A stretch of 64,000 nt of DNA from Rhynchopus sp. YZ270_cl-10 (GCA_964035575.1 OZ037848.1:310001-374000), one strand, 5' to 3'; positions 28,872-39,524 are shown, counted from the stretch's first letter. Numbers and translations are program-made. Notes: a model not told the origin generated them from the sequence alone.

Positions 28872-30962
28872 TCAGTAAACACAGTCCCGCACGATGGCGA
28901 GGGTGTAGACCCCTGGGTCCGCTGCAACGACCATGTCATGGAGCACTGGCGGGAGGGTGCTGTTCTCTGGTGGGGCAAAGAGGCAGGGGAGCTCCTCCGC
29001 TACGGCACGCTCACAGAGGGACCAGCTGCGCTGTACGGGGCTGCCGAGGACGGCAACGAAGCGTTCGGTACGTGACCCGATGTCGCCGTGCTGTACTACC
29101 CCTGTTGCGAGACCTGCACGGAACGCAGTCGACACACGCTGCAGTCTTTGTGCAAACCGAAGAGCGGTCTCCATATGTGCCGGCGAAGTGCGCACCAGAT
29201 TCCACCCCGCACACACAGAGTTCCCCACCAACGCAATCAAGACCCCACCACTCTGCGACAGCAACACAGAGAGCGACTGCAAACCACTGTTCACAATGCA
29301 CACCACACGGTGCATCACCTCGCCCGTCGGAATCGCGATGACCCCAATTGTCGCAACAATACTGCTGTTCAGGCTTACTGCGAGAGGAGAGCACGACCCG
29401 CGAGAGCTCTGTGTAGGGGTGCTCGTCGACTCTAGAATATTATCCCCACGAAGGGGAAGACGTTTGCGTCCTTGCAACGATGCGGGCCAGACGCAGTACA
29501 CAAAGAGGCAGTCCTTCACCCCTCGGAGGTGGATCGCTTCGGGTTCGCTGACGACAGCGCCGGTGCACGACGCGCAGTTGGTGGTCCATAGGTCGGAGAG
29601 AATTGCGACGGCACCAGGTTTACATGTATTTTCGAGTCGGGATGCAACATTGACGGTGTGGCCGAAATAGTCCATCCTTCCAGTAAGAGTCGTGTGTTCG
29701 ACAGTGACCGGCCCAGTGTTAACACCGATGCGGACGGTGAGGCCACCCCAAAGGGACGCCCATTTTGCGCAGATCGGCGCCTCGTTTAACAGAGAGGCAG
29801 GCCAGTCTGCCTCCCGCAGCCGTTCATGCACCCGCAATGCGAAGCCCATTCCGTCCTGTGTCGTATTGAATGCAATCATGAAGGCGTCGCCGATTGTCTT
29901 CACTTCGTACCCACCAAAGGCACGCATCACTTCGCGGATGACGGCGTTGTGGATGCGGAGGCCGGCACGCATGCCTTCTGGTGCACATTCCCAAATCGAA
30001 GTTGATGCTCTGATATCTGTGAACACTATTGTTGCCTCTCCGTTGTGTAGCCCCGGTGGTGCAACATCAACATCCACTGTGGAGGCAATATCCTCCTCCA
30101 CTTCGAAGAGCGCTGCAGGGAGGTAGGCTCGGTACTTCCGGAGGTTGTCCTCCATGGTTTTGAGGGTAGCGAACATTGGTCCTGGAAGGTCTGCTTCTCG
30201 CGCAGCAAGCATAGCGTTGACACCTTCGACGTCGTACTTTGCTAGCAACCCCGTAACCCCTTCTACCGTGGAAATCGTACGCTCCATTGCTGCCTGCTCT
30301 GCTAATACTTGCCGTGCAAATCCTCGTGTAGCGATGAAGTCGATCAAAAACACACCCAGCCCGATCATCAACGGACGCACCGAATCTACTAACGGTATCG
30401 CGCACGGTGGTGTTTCACACGAAATTGGCTCACTGAACGCAGCTCTACGTCCATTCGGCCCATCTACTGGAGGCAACAACGGCAAATCAAAAAGACCCAT
30501 TCGAAATGAAGACTCCAATGCCATCAGAGGAAGCCACACAATGCACGACACTACCGCAGTTGTGGTGTAGATTTCGTCAACCCGAAGAACCAGAAGCAGG
30601 TCGATGACGAGGACGAAGAGGGGCCAGGATTGGCCACCAAGGGTGCGTGAGCTTAGGTCAGACAAGAAGAGGCCTATCTGCACTGCACCGAGGTACATTA
30701 CGACGACACGTTGTGTAAGGTGTCCTCCTCGGAGCATGTATACAAGCATGCATGCGGTAAAGAGAATATTGTATGACGTCACAAAAAAGGCAATAGGGCG
30801 GTCATGCATGCGCGTGGCAGAGTTCATTAAAAGAAGCATTGTCATCGGAACCGCAATGAACGCGAATGTGCTAAGGATCTTCCGCTGCATTCGCTCCACA
30901 GCGTTTGCCTGGCCGTTTCGTGACCACAACCTTTCCAGAAAACTTTGGCAACATAACTGCAT
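28872..30962 (-). CDS. Membrane adenylate cyclase with a second degenerate cyclase-like domain
   Basis: This is 696 residues on one exon. The N-terminus has about six hydrophobic spans (residues ~28-215). A helical linker (LAKYDVEGVNAML...DNLRKYRAYLP, 240-282) follows, then a class III cyclase domain (~305-480). Catalytic residues are visible: metal-binding D316 (FTDI) and D359 (TIGDA), purine-selecting K355 and D431, and N438/R442 in HTVNVASRLE. The K/D pair predicts ATP rather than GTP as substrate, giving cAMP. The C-terminal ~190 residues (LNSSIVATIGVIAIPTGEVM to SPVQRSWSLCERA) resemble a second cyclase-like fold without the metal Asp or transition-state residues, so they are probably regulatory. 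It sits next to channel, spoke and LRR genes, but a flagellar location is only inference. Confidence 0.9.
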   Translation of the reverse strand: MQLCCQSFLERLWSRNGQANAVERMQRKILSTFAFIAVPMTMLLLMNSATRMHDRPIAFFVTSYNILFTACMLVYMLRGGHLTQRVVVMYLGAVQIGLFLSDLSSRTLGGQSWPLFVLVIDLLLVLRVDEIYTTTAVVSCIVWLPLMALESSFRMGLFDLPLLPPVDGPNGRRAAFSEPISCETPPCAIPLVDSVRPLMIGLGVFLIDFIATRGFARQVLAEQAAMERTISTVEGVTGLLAKYDVEGVNAMLAAREADLPGPMFATLKTMEDNLRKYRAYLPAALFEVEEDIASTVDVDVAPPGLHNGEATIVFTDIRASTSIWECAPEGMRAGLRIHNAVIREVMRAFGGYEVKTIGDAFMIAFNTTQDGMGFALRVHERLREADWPASLLNEAPICAKWASLWGGLTVRIGVNTGPVTVEHTTLTGRMDYFGHTVNVASRLENTCKPGAVAILSDLWTTNCASCTGAVVSEPEAIHLRGVKDCLFVYCVWPASLQGRKRLPLRGDNILESTSTPTQSSRGSCSPLAVSLNSSIVATIGVIAIPTGEVMHRVVCIVNSGLQSLSVLLSQSGGVLIALVGNSVCAGWNLVRTSPAHMETALRFAQRLQRVSTAFRAGLATGVVQHGDIGSRTERFVAVLGSPVQRSWSLCERAVAEELPCLFAPPENSTLPPVLHDMVVAADPGVYTLAIVRDCVY

Positions 30963-31701
30963 TATTTATTTTGCGAAATTACGCCAATACCTAAAAATCT
31001 GTACCAAATGGTTCACCCGAAGCCTACACACCCCAGACAGTATTCACAGTTTGCCCCTGAACCTACTTCACTATTTCAATTCCCGCGAGAAGGTGGCCAG
31101 CAGGCCACGAAAGCCCCGCGCTGTTATAAGATATGAGATGGCCAGATGAACAGATGTTGTCAAGAATATGCTTGTCTGTCGGTCTCCTTCTGTAGGGGTG
31201 AATGGGTTGCGGAGGTGGGAAGGGGAGAGGAAGGGGAAGGTGGTCACAAAGGAGAGTGCTGAGAATTCTTTTGGTTTGGGGGAAAATGGCATAAAGAGAA
31301 AGGCAAACGTCTCTACGGACGCAAGCAGCGCGTTGTGGCGCTGCGAAACTCTAAAGAAAAGTTGTTACTGAAGAACACCTCAACGGGTGCAGACAAAAAG
31401 AAATCCTTAGTCGCCAATAAAGGGAGAAAAAACGCACAACAACGAAACGAGCTCCCGAATGGACAAAAGCAACTTGACTTCAAATACAAAGCCCTCTGAC
31501 AGAAAGAGAGAAAAACAAAGTACACAGTTTTGCGCTGAATAGCACACACACCGTTGTGAACACTCTCCTGTGTTTCTCCCCTCCACCCCCTCACACTTTG
31601 CCTGGCCTACCTAATCCAGCGCTGAACAGCACATTACGTATCCATTTTGAACATTCAGAATAGCGGAGAACCATCCTTTCCCCCCTTCCCTCACCCCCCC
31701 A
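30963..31701. other. Intergenic region
   Basis: No gene seen. It contains a partial copy of the ATACAAAGCCCTCT motif at 31484-31500 and C-rich sequence at 31680-31700. Confidence 0.5.
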
Positions 31702-34272
31702 TCACCCCTTCTTGAAGAAAGCGTAGTACTCATTGAGTGTCGAGGCGGGTGTTTGGTAGAGGCCGCAGATGGGGTGGAGGCCTGCGGCGTGGCAACGCTG
31801 GAGGAGGGTGTCCGGGGGCATGGTGCCTGCACCTCCACCCCCACCTGCACCCAACGCACTTCCTCCACCAGGCATCTCTGGCCACCGCGACAACCCTTCC
31901 AGGTGTCTCCGTATCTTCAACGCCACAGAGCAATGCCGTGCAACCGACTGCGGTGTCAACTGAGCCGCATCGACCGGGAGCGCACCGTACTCCTTGACAC
32001 AGAGCACGCCATGAGGTGGCAGTGCCGCCCCCGCACGCTCCAATGCAGCAGCGCACCCTCCCTCAGACATGCGCGACAGCACACAGACCAGCAGCACCAC
32101 GTCATACTGCCCGCCACCCCATCCGTACTCCACAGTGCACCCCTCAAAGCTGTCCTCCTCCTTCAACCCACACAGCGTACGATGCAGCACCCCAGCGCCA
32201 CTAACAAACCCCTCTGGCAGCCTTGCAGGGTCAAACCTTGTCCAGTCTCTGGTAGGTTTGCAGATCAGGAGAGATAGATGGGGTGATTCGTCGCTGTCGG
32301 AGTCGAGAGCGATTGGGTCGTTTTGTGCGCCAGAGTGCGTATTATTATGCGACCTTTGCGGGTAAATGTCTGCAATCGCTTGAGAGCTTTCCGGTGCAGG
32401 AATACCGAGCTTTGTGTAGTCTACAGTGGCATCTTCGGTTTGATAGTCATCTCCAGGGGAATCAATCCAAGACGTCACCCGCGGGCGGGAGTAACCACTG
32501 CCAGAAGCTTTTATACTCTGTGCACCCTCACTCCCATCGCTATCATCCACATCAACAGCGGTAACGGCAGCGTCAGCGGAAGAAGCAGAACTTTGCATTG
32601 CACTGTACAGAGCATCAAACGAACCCCCTTGCACACGCTGCTCCCGTTCCTCCAGATACCGTGGGAATTTTCCTGCAAGATATGCTACTCTCACAAAACC
32701 GCATTTTGTGCGTGAAGAGTCGGACCTTCCGTTCTCCCCTGGACGTTCTTCCGGATGGATATCTTCAATCTCTTCGTGATGAATGAAAAACCGCACAAAG
32801 TGGACGAGGCAACCTACCACAAAGGCGTTGCCATCGCCTGCAGGCGCGTCTTGCAATGCTACACCATTCTTCGCCTCAAACATTACTACTATTGTGTCAA
32901 ATAAAGCGAACAATAAGGAAAACGCTTTTGCCCGATTTTTCTGCTTTTTTGACACCGGGTTGGCTATGCATGATGCGGAGAAGGGTTCTGTTGGTGTTGC
33001 AGACCTATATTGAGCTGCCACATTGTGAAAGAGCGCCTCACGCGACTTCTCAAACAGCATCCATAAGGGGCGTCCGAAGGTGGTAATACCAAAGGTAGGA
33101 TTGCACAGTGTGTCTGCAGGGTTGTCTTGCAGATCTGCTTCGAATGATGTAAACTGCTCTGGAGAGAATCCGAGGCATTTCTCTTTGCGTTGTCGTTTTG
33201 TGTTGCGTTCTCCCGTAGCGTGGTCGTGCCATTCGCGTGCAATTTTCAAATCAGCATCGCCACGCTCAAAACAAAACAACAAACCTTCATTTACATTCAA
33301 CGCGCTCGATAAAACAGTGTCATTCTGTATCATTGCATTTAACGTTGCTTCGATGTCATCGTTTTGTTTGCGCACTCCGATTACACCACGGAGGAATCCT
33401 ATCGGAGAAATCCTTTTACATCGGATTGTTGCTTCTTTATTCTCGCTTTTTGAATAATGCTTTGGAAGGTGTTGTGGTCCGGTTAGTCCTCGGGTCGCGT
33501 AGAGTGATGTGCATTTTGTCTCTCCGAGGGAAAAGCGGTAGTAGAGGACTACACTGAGGCGGCTCCAGGCGGAGTTGTCAGATGCTCCTCGACCCTCGAC
33601 TTCGGTGTTTCCATGGAGGATGTGGGTGTTGAAGAGGAGGGCGTCTCCAGGGAGGATGTCAACACAGAGGCCTGTTGTAGGCATGCCAAGCATGCAGCCG
33701 TCGAAGTCATCGGTAAGCGTAGTGACAAAGCCAAAGCCCTTATCGTAATCACCCACATCAGTATGCACCGCCGTCCGAAAATTTTGATTCGCAGTGACCG
33801 TCGTAAACGCCGTCCCCCTCAACCTCACCACATCAGGCACAGCATCCGTCTGCGCCCTCCATTCATCCGGCGCAGCAGAGCGGTACACATGATTCGCATA
33901 CTCGAGAAAAGGAAAGACCCTAGGCCAAGTGGTAACGTGGTCATGTGTAAACGCAGTTTTTCTGCATTTTCTTTGCATAGGGGTGCCGTGGTAATCGAAA
34001 TACCCTGATATCCCTGATAGAGGCGAGGTACCGGCATTGATGAGTTTGCGTTGTGACGCGAGGGAGGGGCTGTGTTGGAGGACCTCTGCAGCGAGAGACA
34101 CTGCGGCGCGGTTGAGAACGTTCTTCAGAAAGATGAACAGCACAGCACCACTCTCGTCGCGTGCGACATAATCGCTTTGGACGACCCCACGGTACTGCGA
34201 GCGGTCAACATAGGGGTGCGTGGAGGTGGCCTGCTCGTAAGAGGTGTACGTTCGTTTGGAGGAGGGTTTCAT
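31702..34272 (-). CDS. TET/JBP-family 2-oxoglutarate/Fe(II) dioxygenase with methyltransferase-like tail
   Basis: This is 856 residues on one exon. The start at 34272 is fixed by an AG one base before the ATG (ACACCTTCCAG|G-ATG). Residues ~150-245 hold the double-stranded beta-helix core of the TET/JBP family: iron ligands H170 and D172 (VHTDVGDYDKG) and H220 (HILHGNTE), the turn ILPGDALLFN, and the 2-oxoglutarate-binding R238 (WSRLSVVLYYR). JBP1/2 hydroxylate thymine in DNA as the first step of base J synthesis in Euglenozoa; TET enzymes oxidise 5-methylcytosine. No SNF2 domain (JBP2) is present. The C-terminal ~160 residues include YDVVLLVCVLSRMSEGGCAA and PHGVLCVKEY, resembling the later strands of a Rossmann methyltransferase, but no glycine-rich SAM loop is evident. 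The middle ~400 residues are unfamiliar. The exact base modified is unknown. Confidence 0.8.
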   Translation of the reverse strand: MKPSSKRTYTSYEQATSTHPYVDRSQYRGVVQSDYVARDESGAVLFIFLKNVLNRAAVSLAAEVLQHSPSLASQRKLINAGTSPLSGISGYFDYHGTPMQRKCRKTAFTHDHVTTWPRVFPFLEYANHVYRSAAPDEWRAQTDAVPDVVRLRGTAFTTVTANQNFRTAVHTDVGDYDKGFGFVTTLTDDFDGCMLGMPTTGLCVDILPGDALLFNTHILHGNTEVEGRGASDNSAWSRLSVVLYYRFSLGETKCTSLYATRGLTGPQHLPKHYSKSENKEATIRCKRISPIGFLRGVIGVRKQNDDIEATLNAMIQNDTVLSSALNVNEGLLFCFERGDADLKIAREWHDHATGERNTKRQRKEKCLGFSPEQFTSFEADLQDNPADTLCNPTFGITTFGRPLWMLFEKSREALFHNVAAQYRSATPTEPFSASCIANPVSKKQKNRAKAFSLLFALFDTIVVMFEAKNGVALQDAPAGDGNAFVVGCLVHFVRFFIHHEEIEDIHPEERPGENGRSDSSRTKCGFVRVAYLAGKFPRYLEEREQRVQGGSFDALYSAMQSSASSADAAVTAVDVDDSDGSEGAQSIKASGSGYSRPRVTSWIDSPGDDYQTEDATVDYTKLGIPAPESSQAIADIYPQRSHNNTHSGAQNDPIALDSDSDESPHLSLLICKPTRDWTRFDPARLPEGFVSGAGVLHRTLCGLKEEDSFEGCTVEYGWGGGQYDVVLLVCVLSRMSEGGCAAALERAGAALPPHGVLCVKEYGALPVDAAQLTPQSVARHCSVALKIRRHLEGLSRWPEMPGGGSALGAGGGGGAGTMPPDTLLQRCHAAGLHPICGLYQTPASTLNEYYAFFKKG

Positions 34273-34273
34273 C

Positions 34274-34275
34274 CT
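34274..34275 (-). promoter_or_regulatory. Likely trans-splice acceptor of the dioxygenase gene
   Basis: The minus strand reads CCCCTCTCCACAACACAACC, ACACCTTCCAG, G, ATG. It is a pyrimidine/CA-rich tract ending in AG with a one-base leader before the start, so the ATG choice is well supported. Confidence 0.55.
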
Positions 34276-35477
34276 GGAAGGTGTGGTTGTGTTGTGGAGA
34301 GGGGCATGTGAGGTCAATGGAGTGTCTTCTAGAAGTAGATACAATCATTACAGGAAGGAGTTTAGAAGAAAAAAGTGGAGTTCATCCTCGGGTGTCTACA
34401 CTAACAACCAAGTTTTCAAAAAAGAAAGAAAAATTATAGGGATAAAGACAGTCTGGCCCACAAAGTGTGGCTTTTGGACAGAATGGTCCAATCAGGCCCA
34501 AAAAGGTTTGCAGTAAAGTTCAAATTGATGGAGGGGAGGGAAATATCGCAAGAAAATCCAGTTTTTTTTTTAAACTTTGTGTGTGGAAGGTTAAATACAC
34601 CCATTTTTTAGATGGAACTAGTACGAAAGGGGAGCCTCATGCTTGGTCACCTTAAATAACAATAACAGAAAACGTTTCGAAAGGACCGCGGTCTTTTGTT
34701 GTGAATAGCCTTTTTTCTTGTGCACACACACATTTCATCAGAAGTGAGAGACTGTTTCCGAAAACAATAAAAAAAAAAACTGCATATTTCCTACCTTCCT
34801 CACCGTTTCCTGCCTCTTGGTCGTTGCGTTCCTTACACATACAAAACACAAAAAAAAAAAAAAAAATACACAAAATTGTTGCTAACCCGGGGTCCGATCC
34901 GTTGGTTGAGCGCCCCACCCACCCATTTCTAACAAAAAGAAAAAAAAATACATTCATATACTTACTATTTATAACACAAACAGTAAGCACTAAAGGGTGT
35001 AACACGTACATCCTTCCTTTTTTTTTTCTGCATTTAAAAAAAAAAACAAATAAGATGGAACCTCACTATGCTGTAGGCCACCTTTGCAATACCACATTAT
35101 GTTATTGATTTGTTTGTTTGTTTTTTTGCTGTGTTTTTACTGTTCCATCCCACATTACACATTCATGTATTTTTCAGGGTATCCTGAGTTTGCCGCCCCC
35201 CAACTAGGCCCAATACCCCGCACAAGAAGAACAGCTATCCATCTTACAGCATTGGTTTCCCTCCCCTTCCCCCCTCCCCCTTTTTCACGCCGTCTCCCCC
35301 CATTTTTTAGCAGGCCGTTTGGGTACATATGACCGTTGTACTTATAGTGAAACACGGTACAAGAATATTTACCCTACGATTTTATTTTTCTGTTTCGATA
35401 CATTTCTTTTTTTTTCCCAAAGACAGATTCTGTCTCACTCCCCACACCCCCCTCTCCACCCATCTGTTTCCCCCTCT
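34276..35477. other. Intergenic region with repeat copies
   Basis: No gene seen. It holds a dispersed motif copy (34626-34652), a 67-bp repeat (34945-35011), and A- or C-rich tracts near 34850 and 35270-35300. GGGGTCCGATCC followed by GTTGGTTGAGCGCC at 34889-34914 looks like scrambled tRNA promoter boxes but does not fold as a tRNA. Confidence 0.5.
34945..35011 (-). repeat. 67-bp repeat, copy 1 (possible small RNA relic)
   Basis: Identical to 41405-41469 apart from a 2-bp indel. On the minus strand it contains TAGTGCTTACTGTTTGTG, TTATAAATA and then GTAAGTATATG, which looks like a 5' splice donor. CTTACT can pair with AGTAAG across a 15-nt loop, as spliced-leader exons pair with their donor. 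A T-run follows. See findings. Confidence 0.6.
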
Positions 35478-37912
35478 CTACTGGGGATAGGTGAACGGCT
35501 TTCCATCCCACTGTGCGGTGGTTGTGATGACGGTGTTCTTGTACGGTGTGGTTTTGGTCTCCTCGCTGAAGATCGCGTCGAGCAGTGTTGCGGTGCCGAA
35601 GCTGCCGTCTGCGCCGTCCTGAGCAAAGAGGACCACTCCACCCTTCTTCTCTTCGGTGTCCAACACCACCAAGGTCGGGTACGTCAGCACGTCGAACTTT
35701 CCTTCCAGCGCGGGCTGTCCCCCGGCCTCAGCCCACAGCACATCGGACACAGTTCTAGCAAGCCCTGCTGCTTCCGTCACATCGCGAATGTACGCCTCAC
35801 GCTTCTCCAAACCATCCGTCTGTAGGGGTGGGAGGGGGTGAACAACGGTTTGGTTAAATATGGTTATGTATTGGATTTATGTTTTGCCGAAAAAGGTATT
35901 TTTTGTTGGATGTTGGGGATAGGGGTGGTTGGGTGCTGATAGTCATACCAAATGCGGGAGGAATGCAACCACGCACGTAGCGCGGTTCAGGCAGGCGTCG
36001 AAGTGGGACTGTTCGGTCAGCTGCTTTGCCTGTGGGTGGTAAGTGAAGTGCGATGTTGGAGATTGGGTTTTTGTATTTTTGATCTAGCTTCGTGCATGGT
36101 GCGACAGTCAGGAACATTTTCTTCAACGAAATTGTTCTGCTCGTGAAGAACGCCTGGGCGATCAAGAAGATGGATATCATCGCCAGCAACAATTACGACG
36201 TCATCATGCTCCAAGAGATGAAGGCAGCAGCGACGACGACGCAAGGAAGTGGCGGGCCGCAGTGGCGGCGAAGAAGATTCCTCCCGCAGTTGCGGAGGCA
36301 GTGGCGAAGCAGGCAGAGCAGCATGCTCCTGCCATACTGTAAATACCGCAGAACCACGACGCAGAAAGTTCAACTTCGTGTGGTGTGACATTTGGGACGG
36401 GTACAAAAGCCTGAGGGCGAAAGCTAAAACAAAAGTATCACGTTTTAGGCCTGGGCCTGGCCTCACAAACACAAACACTCTCCCAAAGTCTCCTCAAGAC
36501 CTACAAAACACAGACACATACCACAACATTGCCTGGGGAAGCTTCCATCACTGCCGCTGTCAACGTGGCTGCATCTGCGTCCGCCACAGATGCCGGTGCA
36601 GATGCACCCGGCTTGAAGAGGTACACGTGTCCTGCAGTCATGCCGTAGGGCAGGTCTGTGCTGACCACTGCGTTGATGGCGGACAGCACTGCCTGTGGAG
36701 GGGGTTAGTTATGTGTGAAGCACGGCGGGGGAGATGGTGGCTTTTTCTTTTTCAATTTTAAAACAGGGTTTTCAATGAGCCGGAGTAGCTACGGTAGGTT
36801 CCCTTTTTGAAATTGACAACAGGCTAATTCCTACATACCACTCCACGCAGCGACGTGGCTGCCCCGTCAAACTTCTTCGCAATCTCCGAGTCACCTGCGC
36901 TCTCTGGGTCAAATGCGTGCACCACCGTAACGTACTTTTGTGCGAACAGAGTCTCCAGCTCGCTCTTCGTCATATGCCCCACGTGGTCACCCGATCCCGG
37001 TCGGAACGCCTTCTTCTTGCCTTTTCCCTTCTTCTTCTTCTTCTTTTTCTTCTCCTTCTTGTCCCACGGATCACCCCCTTCTTCGGTGTTCGCATCCTTC
37101 TCCACCTTCTTGACCTTTTTCTTTTCGGCCTTCTTCTCAACCTTTTTCTCCTTCTTTGTTTCCTCCTTTTCCTCCTTCTTCTCCTCAACCTTTTCTTCAA
37201 CCTTCTTCTCTTCCACCTTTTCCTCCACCTTCTCCACAGGATCCTCAAGGGTGAGCGCACCGATACCGGCATCACTCGCGCGAGACAAAAAAAGAGATTT
37301 CACTTCTGCTTTCGCGTATGAAAGAATTGCGGAACCGGTTTTCTGACCTTCGTAGGTGGAGTGAGGTTTGACCTTGGTGGTAGCATCGCGGTTGGAGATG
37401 AAGGAGAAGATGGTAGGGTAGGACAGAACGTCGTACTCTGCAGCAAGGTCCACTTCGTCGTCGGCGTTGACAACACCAAAGCGTACAACACCACGTAGTG
37501 CCTTTGCTGCAAGCGCCCACTCTGAGGTGAGTGCCGTGCATGAGTCGGACCATGGGGTGCAGAACTGCACCATCCAGAGAGAGTCTCCCTTCGCGACTGA
37601 GGAGACAAAAGTGTCGCGTGTCAGTGAAACGACGTCGGGGAGGTCGGTCTCAGCGGTCTTGGCCTTCTTCTTCTTCTTTTTCTTCTTTGTTTTCCCACCT
37701 AACACCTCCTTCTCGTATTCCTCTGTAACATACTTCGCCCCTTCACCGCACTGTGTGTTCGCAAACCCACCACAGATCCTCCTAATTGGACACCACCCGA
37801 ACCCTGCGTCGATACAATTCTCGCATGTCTGGTACTGTTTAAAGTCGACCGCACTACACCCAGAGAAGAATGCCAAGACAAGCAACACCCAAGTTCGACT
37901 TGGGAGGTGCAT
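35478..37912 (-). CDS. Secretory thioredoxin/PDI-like protein with altered active site, four exons
   Basis: Exons are 37912-36839, 36692-36522, 36029-35949 and 35819-35478, giving 555 residues. The introns are 146, 492 and 129 bp, all phase 0 and GTATG/AG. A signal peptide (MHLPSRTWVLLVLAFFSGCS) is followed by a small Cys-rich PSI-like unit (C30, C33, C41, C47, C55). A lysine run and a thioredoxin fold come next (~95-215; WMVQFCTPWSDSC, then the cis-Pro SYPTIF). The usual CxxC is reduced: the first Cys is S122 and only C125 remains. After a long KE-rich stretch (about residues 225-300), a second degenerate thioredoxin-like domain spans exons 1-4 (EQSHFDACLNRATCVVAFLP, then FDVLTYPTLVVLD). It probably works in the ER as a non-classical chaperone or isomerase-like protein with weak or no dithiol oxidoreductase activity. 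Confidence 0.85.
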
Positions 37913-38579
37913 TTTGGAGGGGGGAGGGGAGAAAGAAGAAGGGTGTGTGTGTGTGTGTGTGTGTAGGGGTTGGGAGGGGGGTTTTTTGGGAAAAACCCTC
38001 GTTGCTTTGGAAAGGGTGGGGTTTTTTGTTGGGGTTTGGGAGAGGGGGAGCAGAGAAAATAGAATGTAACTATTTTTTTATAAGACAACTACTTCACGGT
38101 GGGAAATGATTCAAACGTACGAGGCTTTTTTTTACTTTTTTTACTCTCCCGTTATATTGTGCACTCCTCATTCCTGGACTTCAGGCTAAGGGTTTTCTTT
38201 TTCCTTTTTGGCATCCATTTCTGGGCGTTTTGAAAAAAACAACTATTTATTCGAGTGAAAATAACCATTTTATTTGACGCGCCATGAAAAATGCTCCCCG
38301 AGTACGTTATTTCGCGAAGCGAGGGGAATAAGAGAGAGTTACGAGGGTGCCTTTTTCGCGACAAGTGCAAAATGCTAGTAACCAAATTTAACCCATAAAA
38401 ATCCCCTGACTGATAGTGCGTATGACGTGGGTAGCGTACCAACTGAACAAAAAGACGAACGGGGTTTTTACTATTTTTCGATTGTGGGGGTTTTCTGTTT
38501 TTCTCTTTCTAGTTGTTTTGTTTTGTGACTGTCACCTCCCCCTAGAAGGCGAGTTTTGTGATCAATGTCCTACGGACCA
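37913..38579. other. 5' flank of the PDI-like gene and start of the gene desert
   Basis: It contains a GT microsatellite (37945-37971). The minus strand of 38408-38470 matches the dispersed repeat at 13677-13731. No gene seen. Confidence 0.5.
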
Positions 38580-38768
38580 GTCGCGCTAAATCTGGGAGTT
38601 TTTGAAGGGAAAAAACGGATCTCGGTACCTGAAAAGAGCACCCTTGGTTGGGGTACAGGGTATTGGTTTCTTAAGGATTCCTAAAGGGGTACTCAGCACA
38701 TTTTCCTACGTACGGTGTGACCCTATAATTGCACGGACAGACTCCACTACGTACCAGGCAAAAAAAAC

Positions 38769-38799
<31 letters not shown>

Positions 38800-38833
38800 A
38801 AACTCGTAATGTGGATATGTGATTTAGCGCGAC
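38580..38833. mobile_element. Candidate 254-bp inverted-repeat element
   Basis: GTCGCGCTAAATC at 38580-38592 is perfectly inverted at 38821-38833. Related termini occur at 1198-1210 and 4298-4309. The interior includes a run of 22 C (38768-38789) flanked by A-runs. No coding sequence or target duplication is evident, so classification is tentative. Confidence 0.4.
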
Positions 38834-39524
38834 CCCGCTGCAGCGGATACGCCCTTTTGTTTTGTTTTGTTTTGCGCTTTTGTGTCTGGTTTTGCCAATG
38901 TTTCCGCGTTCTTCCCGGTGTTTCCCAAGGGGGCGGCGTCCCAGAAATGGAGGTAAAGAGAGCGGGAACTAAGACAAAAAAAACCTCAGACACTTGAATC
39001 ATTTCCCACCACAAAGTATTTGCCCTTTAAAATTAGTTTCATACTTTCCGAGAAAGTACAAGGACGTTCTTTTAAAAAAAAAAACATTACGCCATACAAA
39101 AACTAAAAAGTGATGGGAAACGAACTCGCGGGACCACGCACCACACTCCCCTCCTTTTTTGTGCATCTCGACAATCACTCATCTAAAAGATGGGTTCTAT
39201 GCACAGAGTCTCCCGAAAGCTAATGAATTTCAAAGGTATACATGCAGATCATCCTCAAACCCAATGAAGATTCTTTTTCAAGACAACACATGGTCATTTT
39301 GCAGCAATGAAAAGACAAAAAAAGAGAGAGAGAAAACACACGCTCTGTGCTGTTTCTTGTGCACACATCGTTTACGGTTTCTTTGAGTGCTTTTGTGTAT
39401 CTCAACGAGCACGTCCCTACCATACCACTGCATTACCTTTAGCGGGCGATGCCTGAGAATACAGGAACTAGTACTACCCAGCCTGCAAGCAGGTGGCCGA
39501 CCCTAGGGCCAACCACGTATCATA
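38834..39524. other. Gene-free region
   Basis: No gene seen. GAATCATTTC...AAGTATTTG (38996-39026) is shared with 13851-13878, suggesting decayed copies of one longer repeat. Confidence 0.45.

Noticed and set aside
34885-34915. tRNA-like GGGGTCCGATCC and GTTGGTTGAGCGCC
   Set aside because: The boxes are in the wrong order and spacing for a tRNA, and no cloverleaf forms. It may be a SINE scrap but is not a tRNA gene.
36092-36388. Plus-strand frame inside PDI-like intron 2 with NNYDVIMLQEM, reminiscent of an endonuclease motif
   Set aside because: The match is a few residues only. The frame quickly becomes Arg-rich, and the host gene splices in phase around it.
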